Of a stretch of DNA of 64,000 bases, positions 1-9,387 are shown piece by piece (the stretch's first letter is position 1; every line of letters begins with the position of its first letter). A program made the position numbers and the translations under genes. The DNA is from Pseudomonas uvaldensis (GTDB lineage: Bacteria; Pseudomonadota; Gammaproteobacteria; Pseudomonadales; Pseudomonadaceae), in assembly GCF_021271205.1 (NCBI RefSeq), contig NZ_JAIWKS010000008.1, forward strand, positions 62,001-126,000, read 5' to 3'. The notes under the pieces are model-generated. The model did no database searches. It saw nothing but the letters and a program-made list of their open reading frames with translations, and had not been told where the DNA came from.

Positions 1-652
1 CGCCCGTGCCCGGCTCGTGGCGGCCCGGGTTGTCCGCCAGTTGCACATGGTTGATCTCGGCCAGGTGCGATTGCAGCGTGCGGGCCAGGTCGCCTTCCAT
101 GATTTGCATGTGGTAGATGTCGTATTGCAGGAACAGATTGGTGTTGCCGACCTGCTCGCGGATCGACAGGGCCTGGGCTGTGTTGTTCAGGTAGAAGCCG
201 GGGATGTCGCGGGTGTTGATGGCTTCCATCACCAACTTGATGCCCGCCGCTTGCAGCTTTTCGGCCGCGTACTTGAGGTTGGCGACGAAGGTTTTCTCCA
301 CCAGGGCTTCGTTACAGTTCTGCGGGCGAATCCCGGACAGGCAGTTGACCTGAGTATTGCCCAGTACCTTGGCATAGGCGATCGCCAGGTCGACGCCGGC
401 GCGAAACTCCTCGACCCGGTCCGGCAGGCAGGCGATACCGCGCTCGCCCTTGGCCCAATCGCCGGCGGGCAGGTTGAACAGCACCTGGGTCAGGGCATTG
501 GCATCGAGCAGGGCCTTGAGCTCGGCGGAGCTGTAGTCGTAGGGGAACAGGTATTCCACACCCGTGAAACCGGCCTTGGCGGCCGCTTCGAAACGGGCGA
601 GGAAATCCTGTTCGGTGAAGAGCATGGACAGGTTGGCTGCGAAACGGGGCAT
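1..652 (-). CDS. hyi: Hydroxypyruvate isomerase, C-terminus cut by window edge
   Basis: Interconverts hydroxypyruvate and tartronate semialdehyde, the step tied to glyoxylate carboligase in the glycerate route of glyoxylate assimilation. The visible 217 residues start MPRFAANLSMLFTEQDFL and show the TIM-barrel sugar isomerase pattern: VMEAIN (catalytic Glu), LQYDIYHMQ and INHVQLADNPGRHEPG (metal and substrate ligands). The family is about 260 residues, so roughly 40 are missing beyond position 1. The ATG at 652 follows the gcl stop by 50 bp on the same strand, so the two are probably co-transcribed. Downstream glxR would be expected outside the window (inference). Confidence 0.93.
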   Translation of the reverse strand, partial: MPRFAANLSMLFTEQDFLARFEAAAKAGFTGVEYLFPYDYSSAELKALLDANALTQVLFNLPAGDWAKGERGIACLPDRVEEFRAGVDLAIAYAKVLGNTQVNCLSGIRPQNCNEALVEKTFVANLKYAAEKLQAAGIKLVMEAINTRDIPGFYLNNTAQALSIREQVGNTNLFLQYDIYHMQIMEGDLARTLQSHLAEINHVQLADNPGRHEPGTG

Positions 653-702
653 GGTGGTCTCCTGTGGATAATTGGCAAGTCCCCTGTGGGAGATGTCAGC
701 AG

Positions 703-2478
<1,776 letters not shown>

Positions 2479-2504
2479 TGGTTTGTGCCTCTTGCGTGTT
2501 TTAA

Positions 2505-2514
2505 TTGTATACAA
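2505..2514. promoter_or_regulatory. Perfect palindrome TTGTATACAA upstream of gcl
   Basis: A perfect 10-bp palindrome lies 27 bp before the gcl start. A second copy of its TGTATACA core occurs at 2646-2653. The TTGT-N2-ACAA shape fits operators of GntR-type repressors (family knowledge). The assignment to a regulator of glyoxylate or allantoin use is inference, and no such regulator gene is in the window. Confidence 0.5.
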
Positions 2515-2645
2515 GTTGCTTTGTGCTGGAGTTTATTCACGGTAACCAGTACAGGTCAATTCATTTCCTCAAGCACCTGTTTCATTCGGTCCGCAGGCCG
2601 ATAGCGTGCGTCTTTTCGTCGATTTTGGCGTTTGGATGGTATTAA

Positions 2646-2653
2646 TGTATACA
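2646..2653. promoter_or_regulatory. Second TGTATACA palindrome, upstream of glcG-like gene
   Basis: Eight-base palindrome sharing its core with the site at 2505-2514, 141 bp away in the same divergent intergenic space and 93 bp before the GlcG-type start. Two matching sites between divergent genes suggest a shared regulator that may bind both (inference). Confidence 0.45.
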
Positions 2654-2745
2654 AAAATTTATTTTATTGTGCTCTATTTTGTGTGTACGGTTCCCCTTGG
2701 ATTGAAACAGAAAGGCTCTCCCATAACAAAAGAAGGACAGCACCC

Positions 2746-3177
2746 ATGAGCGCTCTAACCTTGAAAGTCGCGGTCGACCTGACCGGCCAAGCCCTTGCCG
2801 CAGGCCGTGAAACCCACTGTGCACCGTTGACCGTCGCGGTTCTCGACAGGGGCGGTCACCTGATTGCCCTGCAACGCGAGGACGGAGCCAGCCTGCTGCG
2901 CCCACAGATCGCCATCGGCAAGGCCTGGGGCGCCATCGCCCTGGGCAAAGGCTCCCGCCTGCTCGCCCTCGACGCCCAGCAACGCCCGGCCTTCATCGCT
3001 GCCTTGAACAGCCTGGGGCAGGGCAGTGTCGTGCCGGCGCCGGGTGGGGTGTTGATCAGGGATCAGGACGGGACGGTGCTGGGCGCCGTGGGTATCAGTG
3101 GCGATACCTCGGATATTGATGAACAGGTGGCGATTCGGGCGGTGGAGGGGGTTGGGTTGGTGGCGGATGCGGGGTAG
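2746..3177 (+). CDS. GlcG/HbpS family protein
   Basis: A 143-residue protein of the GlcG/HbpS family (small PAS-like alpha/beta fold, often next to glycolate or glyoxylate genes, exact role uncertain). The ATG at 2746 has AGAAGGA upstream at 2731-2737. The reading frame extends to 2632, but that part runs through AT-rich promoter sequence and is not credible. Family-typical segments are LTVAVLDRGGHLIALQRED, ASLLRPQIAIGKAWGA and PAPGGVLIRDQDGTVLGAVG. It is divergent from gcl and probably part of the same regulon. The last 60 bp are very rich in GGG and GTT. Confidence 0.85.
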   Translation: MSALTLKVAVDLTGQALAAGRETHCAPLTVAVLDRGGHLIALQREDGASLLRPQIAIGKAWGAIALGKGSRLLALDAQQRPAFIAALNSLGQGSVVPAPGGVLIRDQDGTVLGAVGISGDTSDIDEQVAIRAVEGVGLVADAG

Positions 3178-3206
3178 TTGTTTGATTTTGTGGTGAGCGA
3201 CTGGCC

Positions 3207-3302
3207 TCTTCGCGAGCAAGCCTGTTCCCACATGTTCAGATACCTGACACAAAATGTCTGAACGCCGCAGACCCTCTGTGGGAGCGGGCTTGCTCGCGAA
3301 AG
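3207..3302. repeat. REP pair left of the RAYT gene (tail-to-tail type)
   Basis: Two REP palindromes, 3209-3232 (TTCGCGAGCAAGCCTGTTCC and on) and 3278-3301 (TGTGGGAGCGGGCTTGCTCG and on), in the order reverse-then-forward. This is the opposite of the REPIN arrangement used at most other sites in this window. The spacer contains GACACAAAATGTCTGA at 3246-3261, repeated in the pair on the other side of the RAYT. Confidence 0.9.
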
Positions 3303-3396
3303 CAACCGACCAGACACATCCAGTCAAAGAGTCTGGAAACGATGCTGTATTCACAGCACTAGCCTTTCAAAACTTCATTGAAAGGAAGGCAATGCA

Positions 3397-3855
3397 ATGC
3401 CTGGACGCTCAGCTTCACATCGCCTGCGTATCGGTCGATATGCAGAGCAGAATCGCATTTATCTACTGACGGCCAATACGCGTATGCGTGAACCTGTCTT
3501 TCAAGACTATGGTCTAGGCAGAATCGTTATTCATCATTTCAAGGAGGTACAACGACAGGGCTTCGTAGACTCCCTGGCATTCGTCGTCATGCCTGACCAT
3601 TTTCACTGGCTGATTCAGTTGCGCCGCGGGTCGTTGGGGCCGTTGATGTGTCGGATGAAAACCTTAAGTGCCAGGGACGTAAACGAGGCGGGAGGAAGAA
3701 CCGGGAACCTCTGGCAGCAGGGATACCATGACCGGGCGTTGCGGCGGGAGGACGATCTGATAAAGCTAGCCCGTTATGTTGTGGCTAATCCGCTGCGAGC
3801 AGGTCTGGTGGAGCGGCTTGGTGACTACCCGTTGTGGGATGCCATTTGGGTATGA
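3397..3855 (+). CDS. REP-associated tyrosine transposase (RAYT)
   Basis: A 152-residue Y1-HUH nuclease of the IS200/IS605-like REP-associated class. The metal-binding HUH motif is in VVMPDHFHWLIQL (His68, His70). The likely catalytic tyrosine is Tyr127 in LARYVVANPLRAGL, which carries the RAYT-typical YxxxNP. A GGAAGG Shine-Dalgarno lies just before ATG 3397. REP pairs sharing a 16-bp spacer motif lie on both sides, the classic single-copy RAYT layout. Family members bind and cleave REP DNA and are thought to have spread REPs and REPINs. The gene is intact, so the many GAGCGGGCTTGCTCGCG elements in this genome may have a living parent. Confidence 0.93.
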   Translation: MPGRSASHRLRIGRYAEQNRIYLLTANTRMREPVFQDYGLGRIVIHHFKEVQRQGFVDSLAFVVMPDHFHWLIQLRRGSLGPLMCRMKTLSARDVNEAGGRTGNLWQQGYHDRALRREDDLIKLARYVVANPLRAGLVERLGDYPLWDAIWV

Positions 3856-3876
3856 CATGAAATTGAGTTGCTGCCG

Positions 3877-3968
3877 TTCGCGAGCAAGCCCGCTCCCACA
3901 GGTTTTGGTGGTGGACACAAAATGTCTGAGCGCCATCGATCCCCTGTGGATCGGGTTTGCTCGCGAAG
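3877..3968. repeat. REP pair right of the RAYT gene
   Basis: Reverse REP 3877-3901 followed by a degenerate forward REP 3944-3967, again tail-to-tail. The spacer motif GACACAAAATGTCTGA recurs at 3914-3929 and is followed by GCGCC, as at the left flank. The two pairs bracket the RAYT at about 670 bp spacing. Confidence 0.88.
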
Positions 3969-3984
3969 AGAGCCCAGAACTCCA

Positions 3985-4590
3985 TCAGTCTGGCTCACAC
4001 CCCTTCAAAACCAACCGAATAATCGTCTGCGCCGCCGCTTCATAATCGGCTTCGTCCAGCTTCGCCTTGCCGGTCACGGCGCTGATCTGCCAGTCGAAAT
4101 CGGCATAGGTCTGGGTGGCGGCCCAGATGCTGAACATCAGGTGGTGAGGGTCGATGGGGGCGATCTGGCCGCGGTCGATCCAGGTCTGGATGCAGTCGAT
4201 GTTGTGCCGGGCCTGGGCGTTGAGTTGTTCCACCAGGTCGGGGCTCAGGTGTGGGGCGCCGTGCATGATTTCGCTGGCGAAGACTTTCGAGGCGAAGGGC
4301 AGGTCGCGGGAGATACGGATCTTGGAGCGGATGTAGTGGCTCAGCACTTCGCTCGGTACGCCGTCGGCGTTGAAGGGGGTCGAGGCCTGGAGGATCGGCT
4401 CGATGATGCTGGCCAGGACCTCTCGGTAGAGGTTTTCCTTGGATTTGAAGTAGTAGTAGACGTTGGGTTTGGGCAGGCCGGCCTTGGCCGCGATGTCGCT
4501 GGTCTTGGTCGCGGCGAAGCCCTTGTCGGCAAATTCTTCGCTGGCGGCACGCAGGATCAGTTCTTTGTTGCGCTCGCGGATAGTGCTCAT
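3985..4590 (-). CDS. TetR family regulator, RutR-like
   Basis: A 201-residue TetR-family repressor. The N-terminal HTH spans about residues 10-55 (ASEEFADKGFAATKTSDIAA, then KPNVYYYFKSKENLY). The C-terminal half has the RutR/YcdC signature: SRDLPFASKVFASEIMHGAP, then IAPIDPHHLMFSIWAATQTY and DFDWQISAVTGK. ATG 4590 was chosen over one 39 bp upstream because the HTH begins right after it, with AAGGAAC upstream. RutR proteins sense pyrimidines, but no pyrimidine degradation genes are adjacent, so the ligand is unknown. Confidence 0.88.
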   Translation of the reverse strand: MSTIRERNKELILRAASEEFADKGFAATKTSDIAAKAGLPKPNVYYYFKSKENLYREVLASIIEPILQASTPFNADGVPSEVLSHYIRSKIRISRDLPFASKVFASEIMHGAPHLSPDLVEQLNAQARHNIDCIQTWIDRGQIAPIDPHHLMFSIWAATQTYADFDWQISAVTGKAKLDEADYEAAAQTIIRLVLKGCEPD

Positions 4591-4717
4591 AAACCCAGGG
4601 GTTCCTTGCCTGTTCTGGCGGTGGCGCATGGTAGCACCGGCCTTGTGAGCGGCTCAACAATGCCCCCGGGTGGCGCTTGCGCTATGCTGCGCAGCATTTA
4701 CGAACAAGGAGCTTTCC

Positions 4718-5632
4718 ATGGCTGGAAGCAGTTTGCTGGTGCTGATCGACGACATCGCCACCGTACTCGACGATGTTGCACTGATGACCAAAATGGCCGC
4801 CAAGAAAACCGCGGGTGTGCTGGGCGATGACCTGGCCCTCAATGCCCAGCAGGTGTCCGGCGTGCGGGCCGAGCGGGAATTGCCCGTGGTCTGGGCGGTG
4901 GCGAAAGGCTCGTTCATCAATAAATTGATCCTGGTGCCGTCGGCCCTGGCCATCAGCGCTTTCGTGCCTTGGCTGGTGACGCCACTGCTGATGGTGGGGG
5001 GCGCTTACCTGTGCTTCGAAGGGTTCGAAAAACTCGCCCATAAATTCCTTCACAGCCGCGCCGAAGACCAGGCCGAGCATGCGCAACTGGTCGAGGCGGT
5101 GGCCGACCCGGCGGTCGATCTGGTGGCCTTCGAGAAAGACAAGATCAAGGGCGCGGTTCGCACCGACTTCATCCTGTCGGCGGAAATCATCGCGATTACC
5201 CTGGGCACAGTCGCCGATGCACCGCTGACTCAACAGGTGATTGTGTTGTCGGGTATCGCCATTGTCATGACAGTCGGCGTTTATGGCCTGGTGGCCGGGA
5301 TCGTCAAGCTCGATGACCTCGGACTGTGGCTGACCCGGAAACCGGGCCAGGCCGCCAAAAGCATCGGCGGCGCTATCCTGCGCGCCGCCCCGTACATGAT
5401 GAAAAGCCTGTCGGTCATCGGCACGGCGGCGATGTTCCTGGTGGGAGGTGGCATCCTCACCCATGGTGTGCCGGTGGTCCATCATTGGATCGAAGGCGTG
5501 GCGGCCAGCGTTGGCGGTGCAGGGTTTATCGTGCTGATGTTGCTTAATGCCGTGGCGGGAATTGTGGCGGGGGCGGTGGTGTTGGCCGGGGTGATGGCGG
5601 TGGGCAAGATCTGGAAGGCGCTGAAGAACTAA
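4718..5632 (+). CDS. DUF808 family inner-membrane protein (YedI-like)
   Basis: A 304-residue membrane protein of the DUF808/YedI family, function unknown. The opening SLLVLIDDIATVLDDVALMT and KTAGVLGDDLALNA are family hallmarks. Hydrophobic spans lie near residues 70-105, 150-200 and 225-300. ATG 4718 is preceded by AACAAGGAGC. The gene stands alone, divergent from the TetR gene, with 127 bp between the two starts. Confidence 0.88.
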   Translation: MAGSSLLVLIDDIATVLDDVALMTKMAAKKTAGVLGDDLALNAQQVSGVRAERELPVVWAVAKGSFINKLILVPSALAISAFVPWLVTPLLMVGGAYLCFEGFEKLAHKFLHSRAEDQAEHAQLVEAVADPAVDLVAFEKDKIKGAVRTDFILSAEIIAITLGTVADAPLTQQVIVLSGIAIVMTVGVYGLVAGIVKLDDLGLWLTRKPGQAAKSIGGAILRAAPYMMKSLSVIGTAAMFLVGGGILTHGVPVVHHWIEGVAASVGGAGFIVLMLLNAVAGIVAGAVVLAGVMAVGKIWKALKN

Positions 5633-5647
5633 CAGCGCACCCAAAGC

Positions 5648-5744
5648 AGTGTGGGAGCGGGCTTGCTCGCGAAGGCAGTGTGTCAGTTAACACATAGGTT
5701 GTCTGACGCGCCGCTTTCGCGAGCAAGCCCGCTCCCACACACTG
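5648..5744. repeat. REPIN (two inverted REPs)
   Basis: Forward REP 5650-5673 and reverse REP 5716-5739, extended by CAGTG/CACTG arms into one long imperfect palindrome. It sits between convergent genes (DUF808 and the MlaA-like gene), where it may also stop transcription (inference). Confidence 0.9.
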
Positions 5745-5763
5745 TTTTTGGGGGACGCCCAAA

Positions 5764-6552
5764 TTACTCGGCTATCTGCAACTTTCGCGACTCGGTGTAC
5801 ACGTAGCGCACCTTCTCATACTCGAACGGCGAGTTCAGCTGGCCGTAGCGGAAGCTGGTCTGGTAGCGCTTGTCCACGCCGCGCAGCAAAAGCAGTTCCG
5901 GGTGGTTCGAACTGACCTCCGAGACGTTGAGGAAGTTGATCGCCGATTCGGCCGTATAGTCCACCAGCAGACCCGACGTATCCCGCAGGTTGGACGGGCC
6001 GAAGATCGGCAGTACGAAGTACGCTCCGGCAGGCACGCCATAGAAGCCCAGGGTCTGGCCGAAGTCTTCGCTCTGGCGCGGCAGGCCCATGGCCGTGGCC
6101 GGATCCCACAGGCCGGCGATGCCGATGGTGGTGTTGAGCAGCAGGCGCGCCGTGGTTTCCATCGAACGCTTGCCCTTGAACTGCAGCAGGCTGTTCATCA
6201 GGTTCGGCACATCCCCCAGGTTATTGAAGAAGTTGCTGACCCCGGTGCGCACGAAACTCGGGGTGACGTAGCGATAGCCGTCAACCACCGGCAGGAATAC
6301 CCATTGGTCGAAGCGATAGTTGAAGTGGTAAACGCGGCGGTTCCAGGATTCCAGCGGGTCATAGACATTCAGGGCGCTGAGCGTGGAGCGCTCGAATTCG
6401 CGCTGGTCCAGTCCGGGATTGAACTTGAGCTTGGTCAGCGGTTCCTTGAAACCGTCGGTATCCACCACCACGGGATCGTGGGCCTTGCTGTTGTCGGCGT
6501 GGACGACGCCTGCACTCATCAGGGCGGCGATAAGCAGGAGATATTTAGCCAC
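5764..6552 (-). CDS. MlaA/VacJ family protein without lipobox
   Basis: A 262-residue protein of the MlaA/VacJ family, whose members remove phospholipids from the outer leaflet of the outer membrane. Family motifs seen are DPLESWNRRVYHFNY, FFNNLGDVPNLMNSLLQ, LWDPATAMGL, EDFGQTLGFYGVPAGAYFVL and FGPSNLRDT. The signal peptide (about residues 1-19, ending SAGVVHA) has no cysteine at its end, so this copy is predicted soluble and periplasmic, not a lipoprotein. The start is GTG 6552, overlapping the stop of the upstream hydrolase by 8 bp with GGAG just before it, indicating translational coupling. No mlaBCDEF genes are nearby. Confidence 0.9.
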   Translation of the reverse strand: MAKYLLLIAALMSAGVVHADNSKAHDPVVVDTDGFKEPLTKLKFNPGLDQREFERSTLSALNVYDPLESWNRRVYHFNYRFDQWVFLPVVDGYRYVTPSFVRTGVSNFFNNLGDVPNLMNSLLQFKGKRSMETTARLLLNTTIGIAGLWDPATAMGLPRQSEDFGQTLGFYGVPAGAYFVLPIFGPSNLRDTSGLLVDYTAESAINFLNVSEVSSNHPELLLLRGVDKRYQTSFRYGQLNSPFEYEKVRYVYTESRKLQIAE

Positions 6553-7843
6553 GGAAGAACTCCAGCATGGCGTCGCTGTTGACGCGGTAGTTAAGGTTGC
6601 CGCAATGGCCGCCCAGTGGATAAACCGTCAGGCGGTCGCCAAAGGTCTTGCGCAGGAAGCCCAGGTCGCCGGGGCCGAGGATGACGTCGTCGGCGTTGTG
6701 CATGACGGCGATCTTCGAACTCTCGTGCAAGTAATCCTTCAGTGCGTAAAGGCTGACCTGATCGACCAGTTGCAGCAGGCTGCCGCCGTCGGTACGCGCA
6801 CGCCACATTGGAATCACCTGTTCGGTGAGGTAGCAGTCGAAATCGCATTGCAGTGCACGCTTGAGGAACGGCGACAGGCTGGTGCTTTCTGAGATCGGGT
6901 ATTTGGGTGGGGTGATAAGGCCGCGGCGGTTGATCAGGTCCGAAGTGAACGCGATATCGGCCGCCGAAAAGCGGAACGATGTGCCGATCAGCATCGCCAT
7001 CTGCTCGTTGCTCAGATGTTGCTTGGATTGCTGGAAGTCATACAGCAAGGCGTCGTTGAGGTCGATGTAGCCTTTTTGCTGAAAGTAGCGGGTCAGCTTG
7101 TCCAGCACCAGTTCATAGAAGGTGGTGGTGCTGTTGATCCCTTTCACCTCGGTCTGGACCAGTTTGTCCAGGTTGGTGATCGAGGTGTAGAGGTTCACCG
7201 GAGGGTTGAGCAGCAGCACTTTCTTGAAATTGAAGCTGCGCCGGGTTTCATCCAGGTGGGCGACAAAGGCCGCGTCCAGGGCGCCGAGGCTATAGCCGGT
7301 GAGGTAGTACTCGGTCACCGGTACGTTGGGGTGCTGTGCGCGCACGGCCTGCATCACCCGATACATGTCCTCGGCGTCTTCCTTGGTGATGCCGGGGGTG
7401 GCGAAGCGCGAGGCGGAACTCATGAAGTCGAAGCTGGTGGGCGACGACAGCTGCACCACGTGGTAGCCGGCCTTGTAATAGAGCCGCTTGAGGTATTCGT
7501 TGAGGGTGCTGTCGTAACGGGCACCGGTGCCGGCAATCAGGAAAATCAGCGGTGCCGGCTTGTCCTGGGTGGCCATGCGGTAGGTGAGGCTTTTTACCGG
7601 CCAGAAATTGTCCGGCAGAATGAACTCGCGTTCCGGACGCAGGGTGACGCTGTGGTCCGCCTGGTTGATGTCTTCGATCAGCGGCAGATCAGGGCGCAGG
7701 TCGGGCGGCGTGGTGGCGATAGTCGCCTCGAACGGGTTGGTCAAGGGGTAGCCATAGCTGGCGGCGTCGATATCCGCCGCCAGCGCGGACGCACTCAAGA
7801 GAAGGCCGCCGGTGAGGGCGGCAAAGCGCAAGGAACGGAGCAT
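6545..7843 (-). CDS. Secreted alpha/beta hydrolase coupled to MlaA-like gene
   Basis: A 432-residue protein with a signal peptide (residues 1-22, ending SASALA) and an alpha/beta hydrolase core. It shows an oxyanion region LIFLIAGTGARYDS, nucleophile elbow YSLGALDAAF (GxSxG form), a downstream MHNADDVILGPGDL acid region and a terminal GGHCGNLNYR histidine. The substrate is unknown. Its 8-bp overlap with the MlaA-like gene suggests a shared envelope-lipid role (inference). The protein is about 150 residues longer than a minimal hydrolase; the extra part is a helical insert around residues 200-330. Confidence 0.75.
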   Translation of the reverse strand: MLRSLRFAALTGGLLLSASALAADIDAASYGYPLTNPFEATIATTPPDLRPDLPLIEDINQADHSVTLRPEREFILPDNFWPVKSLTYRMATQDKPAPLIFLIAGTGARYDSTLNEYLKRLYYKAGYHVVQLSSPTSFDFMSSASRFATPGITKEDAEDMYRVMQAVRAQHPNVPVTEYYLTGYSLGALDAAFVAHLDETRRSFNFKKVLLLNPPVNLYTSITNLDKLVQTEVKGINSTTTFYELVLDKLTRYFQQKGYIDLNDALLYDFQQSKQHLSNEQMAMLIGTSFRFSAADIAFTSDLINRRGLITPPKYPISESTSLSPFLKRALQCDFDCYLTEQVIPMWRARTDGGSLLQLVDQVSLYALKDYLHESSKIAVMHNADDVILGPGDLGFLRKTFGDRLTVYPLGGHCGNLNYRVNSDAMLEFFRG

Positions 7844-8001
7844 GACTGGATCCCTTAGAGGAAGGTGCCGAATGGAGTTCGCAGGCTATGACCACCGAAG
7901 TGAAGCCAAGTGCCACGACGGGCATAAACAGGCGTGAGCGGGGTGCAATAGCAACGGGACGATACACGTTGCGGCCGGTTGGTGGCTAGTTGCCTTCGTG
8001 T
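7844..8001. other. Gene-free start of the hydrolase/betX intergenic region
   Basis: First part of a 373-bp non-coding gap between divergent genes. No convincing ORF, RNA or terminator is seen. The second part (8002-8216) carries the regularly spaced TGTCG repeats and the betX leader. Confidence 0.5.
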
Positions 8002-8048
8002 TGTCGCAAACGGCATCCCCCATGTCGTTTCCCGTTGTTTCGATGTCG
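8002..8048 (+). promoter_or_regulatory. Three TGTCG repeats at exact 21-bp spacing upstream of betX
   Basis: TGTCG occurs at 8002-8006, 8023-8027 and 8044-8048, with start-to-start distances of exactly 21 bp (two helical turns). Each copy therefore faces the same side of the DNA, the usual layout of an AraC-family activator site. In P. aeruginosa betaine-responsive genes are controlled by the AraC-type GbdR (established); that this is a GbdR site is inference. It lies 169 bp before the betX start. Confidence 0.55.
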
Positions 8049-8216
8049 CTGGCAGAGCAGGTCCCGGATCGGCGCAGGCCGATGATCGACGGGTCAGTAC
8101 TCCACTGATGTTCGATCCGGTTTGGCAGGCGAGCGTGATGGGGGCGCTGAGCACCATAACAACACGTTGATGTCGCTCGGCATCCGTCGGGCGCAGCACT
8201 TTCGGGGAAGTAAACG

Positions 8217-9071
8217 ATGAAGATGCGACGACTCTTGGGCGCAGGTGCCGCACTGGTACTGGCGATCAGCTCCACCCTGGCCAGTGCCGAAACCAAAACC
8301 CTGAGCATCGGTTACGTTGACGGCTGGTCCGACAGCGTTGCGACGACTCACGTAGCGGCAGAGGTCATTCAGCAGAAGCTTGGTTATGACGTGAAGCTGC
8401 AGGCCGTCGCGACCGGGATCATGTGGCAGGGCGTGGCCACCGGCAAGCTCGATGCCATGCTCTCGGCCTGGTTGCCTGTTACGCATGGTGATTACTGGAC
8501 GAAGAACAAGGATCAAGTGGTCGACTACGGCCCCAACTTCAAGGACGCCAAAATCGGCCTGATCGTACCGGAGTACGTGAAGGCGCAATCTGTAGCCGAT
8601 CTCAAGACCGATGAAAGCTTCAAGAAGCGCATCGTCGGCATCGACGCCGGTTCAGGCGTGATGCTCAAGACCGAACAGGCCATCAAGGACTACGACCTGA
8701 CCGGTTATCAACTCAAGGCCAGTTCCGGCGCCGGCATGATTGCCGAACTGACCCGGGCCGAGAAGAAAAACGAATCCATCGCCGTCACCGGCTGGGTACC
8801 GCACTGGATGTTCGCCAAATGGAAACTGCGCTTCCTGGAAGACCCGAAAGGTGTCTATGGTGCGGCTGAAACCGTGAACAGCATCGGCAGCAAGGAATTG
8901 GCGACCAAGGCGCCGGAAGTGGCCGAATTCCTGAAGAAGTTCCAGTGGTCGTCGAAAGATGAAATCGGCGAGGTCATGCTGGCAATCCAGGAAGGTGCCA
9001 AGCCGGACGCTGCCGCCAAGGACTGGGTTGCCAAGCACCCTGACCGTGTCAAGGAGTGGACTGGCAAGTAA
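8217..9071 (+). CDS. betX: Glycine betaine substrate-binding protein (OpuAC family)
   Basis: A 284-residue periplasmic protein with a clear signal peptide (residues 1-24, ending TLASA). OpuAC features are IGYVDGWSDSVATTH, an MLSAWLPVTHGDYWTK segment and GWVPHWMFAKWKLRFL, with Trp residues able to form the aromatic cage for quaternary ammonium ligands. No permease or ATPase gene is adjacent. In P. aeruginosa the orphan binding protein BetX, which feeds the distant Cbc transporter, sits beside a DUF485 gene and an acetate-type symporter, exactly as here. GGGGAAG precedes ATG 8217. Confidence 0.88.
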   Translation: MKMRRLLGAGAALVLAISSTLASAETKTLSIGYVDGWSDSVATTHVAAEVIQQKLGYDVKLQAVATGIMWQGVATGKLDAMLSAWLPVTHGDYWTKNKDQVVDYGPNFKDAKIGLIVPEYVKAQSVADLKTDESFKKRIVGIDAGSGVMLKTEQAIKDYDLTGYQLKASSGAGMIAELTRAEKKNESIAVTGWVPHWMFAKWKLRFLEDPKGVYGAAETVNSIGSKELATKAPEVAEFLKKFQWSSKDEIGEVMLAIQEGAKPDAAAKDWVAKHPDRVKEWTGK

Positions 9072-9092
9072 TCCGTCTGGTCTGGCTGTATC

Positions 9093-9128
9093 GAAAAACC
9101 GCATGACTGCGCGTCATGCGGTTTTTTT
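9093..9128 (+). terminator. Rho-independent terminator of betX
   Basis: GC-rich stem AACCGCATGAC/GTCATGCGGTT with loop TGCGC, followed by a run of T, 22 bp after the betX stop. Confidence 0.92.
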
Positions 9129-9160
9129 GTGTCTGTATTTTCCAGGCATGTGCTGCTCTC

Positions 9161-9252
9161 CTGTGGGAGCGAGCCTGCTCGCGATAGCGGTATGTCTGCT
9201 TGCATCTATATTGAATATGCCGTGGTAATCGCGAGCAGGCTCGCTCCCACAG
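9161..9252. repeat. REPIN, GAGCCTGCTCGCG variant
   Basis: Forward REP 9161-9185 and reverse REP 9229-9252. The head reads GAGCGAGCCTGCTCGCGA instead of GAGCGGGCTTGCTCGCGA, a sequence variant with compensating changes in both arms. Confidence 0.87.
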
Positions 9253-9379
9253 AAAGATTTATGGCGATTTCGGGGGTTTTGGCAAAACCGTCATGTCGTT
9301 CTAATACTAAGGTCGTCTGGAACCTGGCCTTGAGCCGCATAGAGTAGAGTCGTTCCAACTAAAGTCGTGCTGCGAGGAT

Positions 9380-9387
9380 AAAAACAA
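9380..9387 (+). promoter_or_regulatory. Candidate Hfq/Crc catabolite-repression motif at the yjcH start
   Basis: AAAAACAA fits the AANAANAA motif bound by Hfq/Crc in Pseudomonas mRNAs and overlaps the first base of the yjcH start codon. Acetate uptake genes are known Crc targets in pseudomonads (established); that this site works is inference. Confidence 0.45.

Noticed and set aside
3397..3855. RAYT gene as a full insertion sequence
   Set aside because: No insertion-sequence ends or target-site duplication other than the REP pairs; RAYTs are single-copy domesticated-type genes.
3207..3968. CRISPR-like spaced repeats around 3.2-4 kb and at other REP sites
   Set aside because: Repeats are inverted pairs, not regularly spaced direct repeats with unique spacers, and no cas genes are present; they are REP/REPIN elements.
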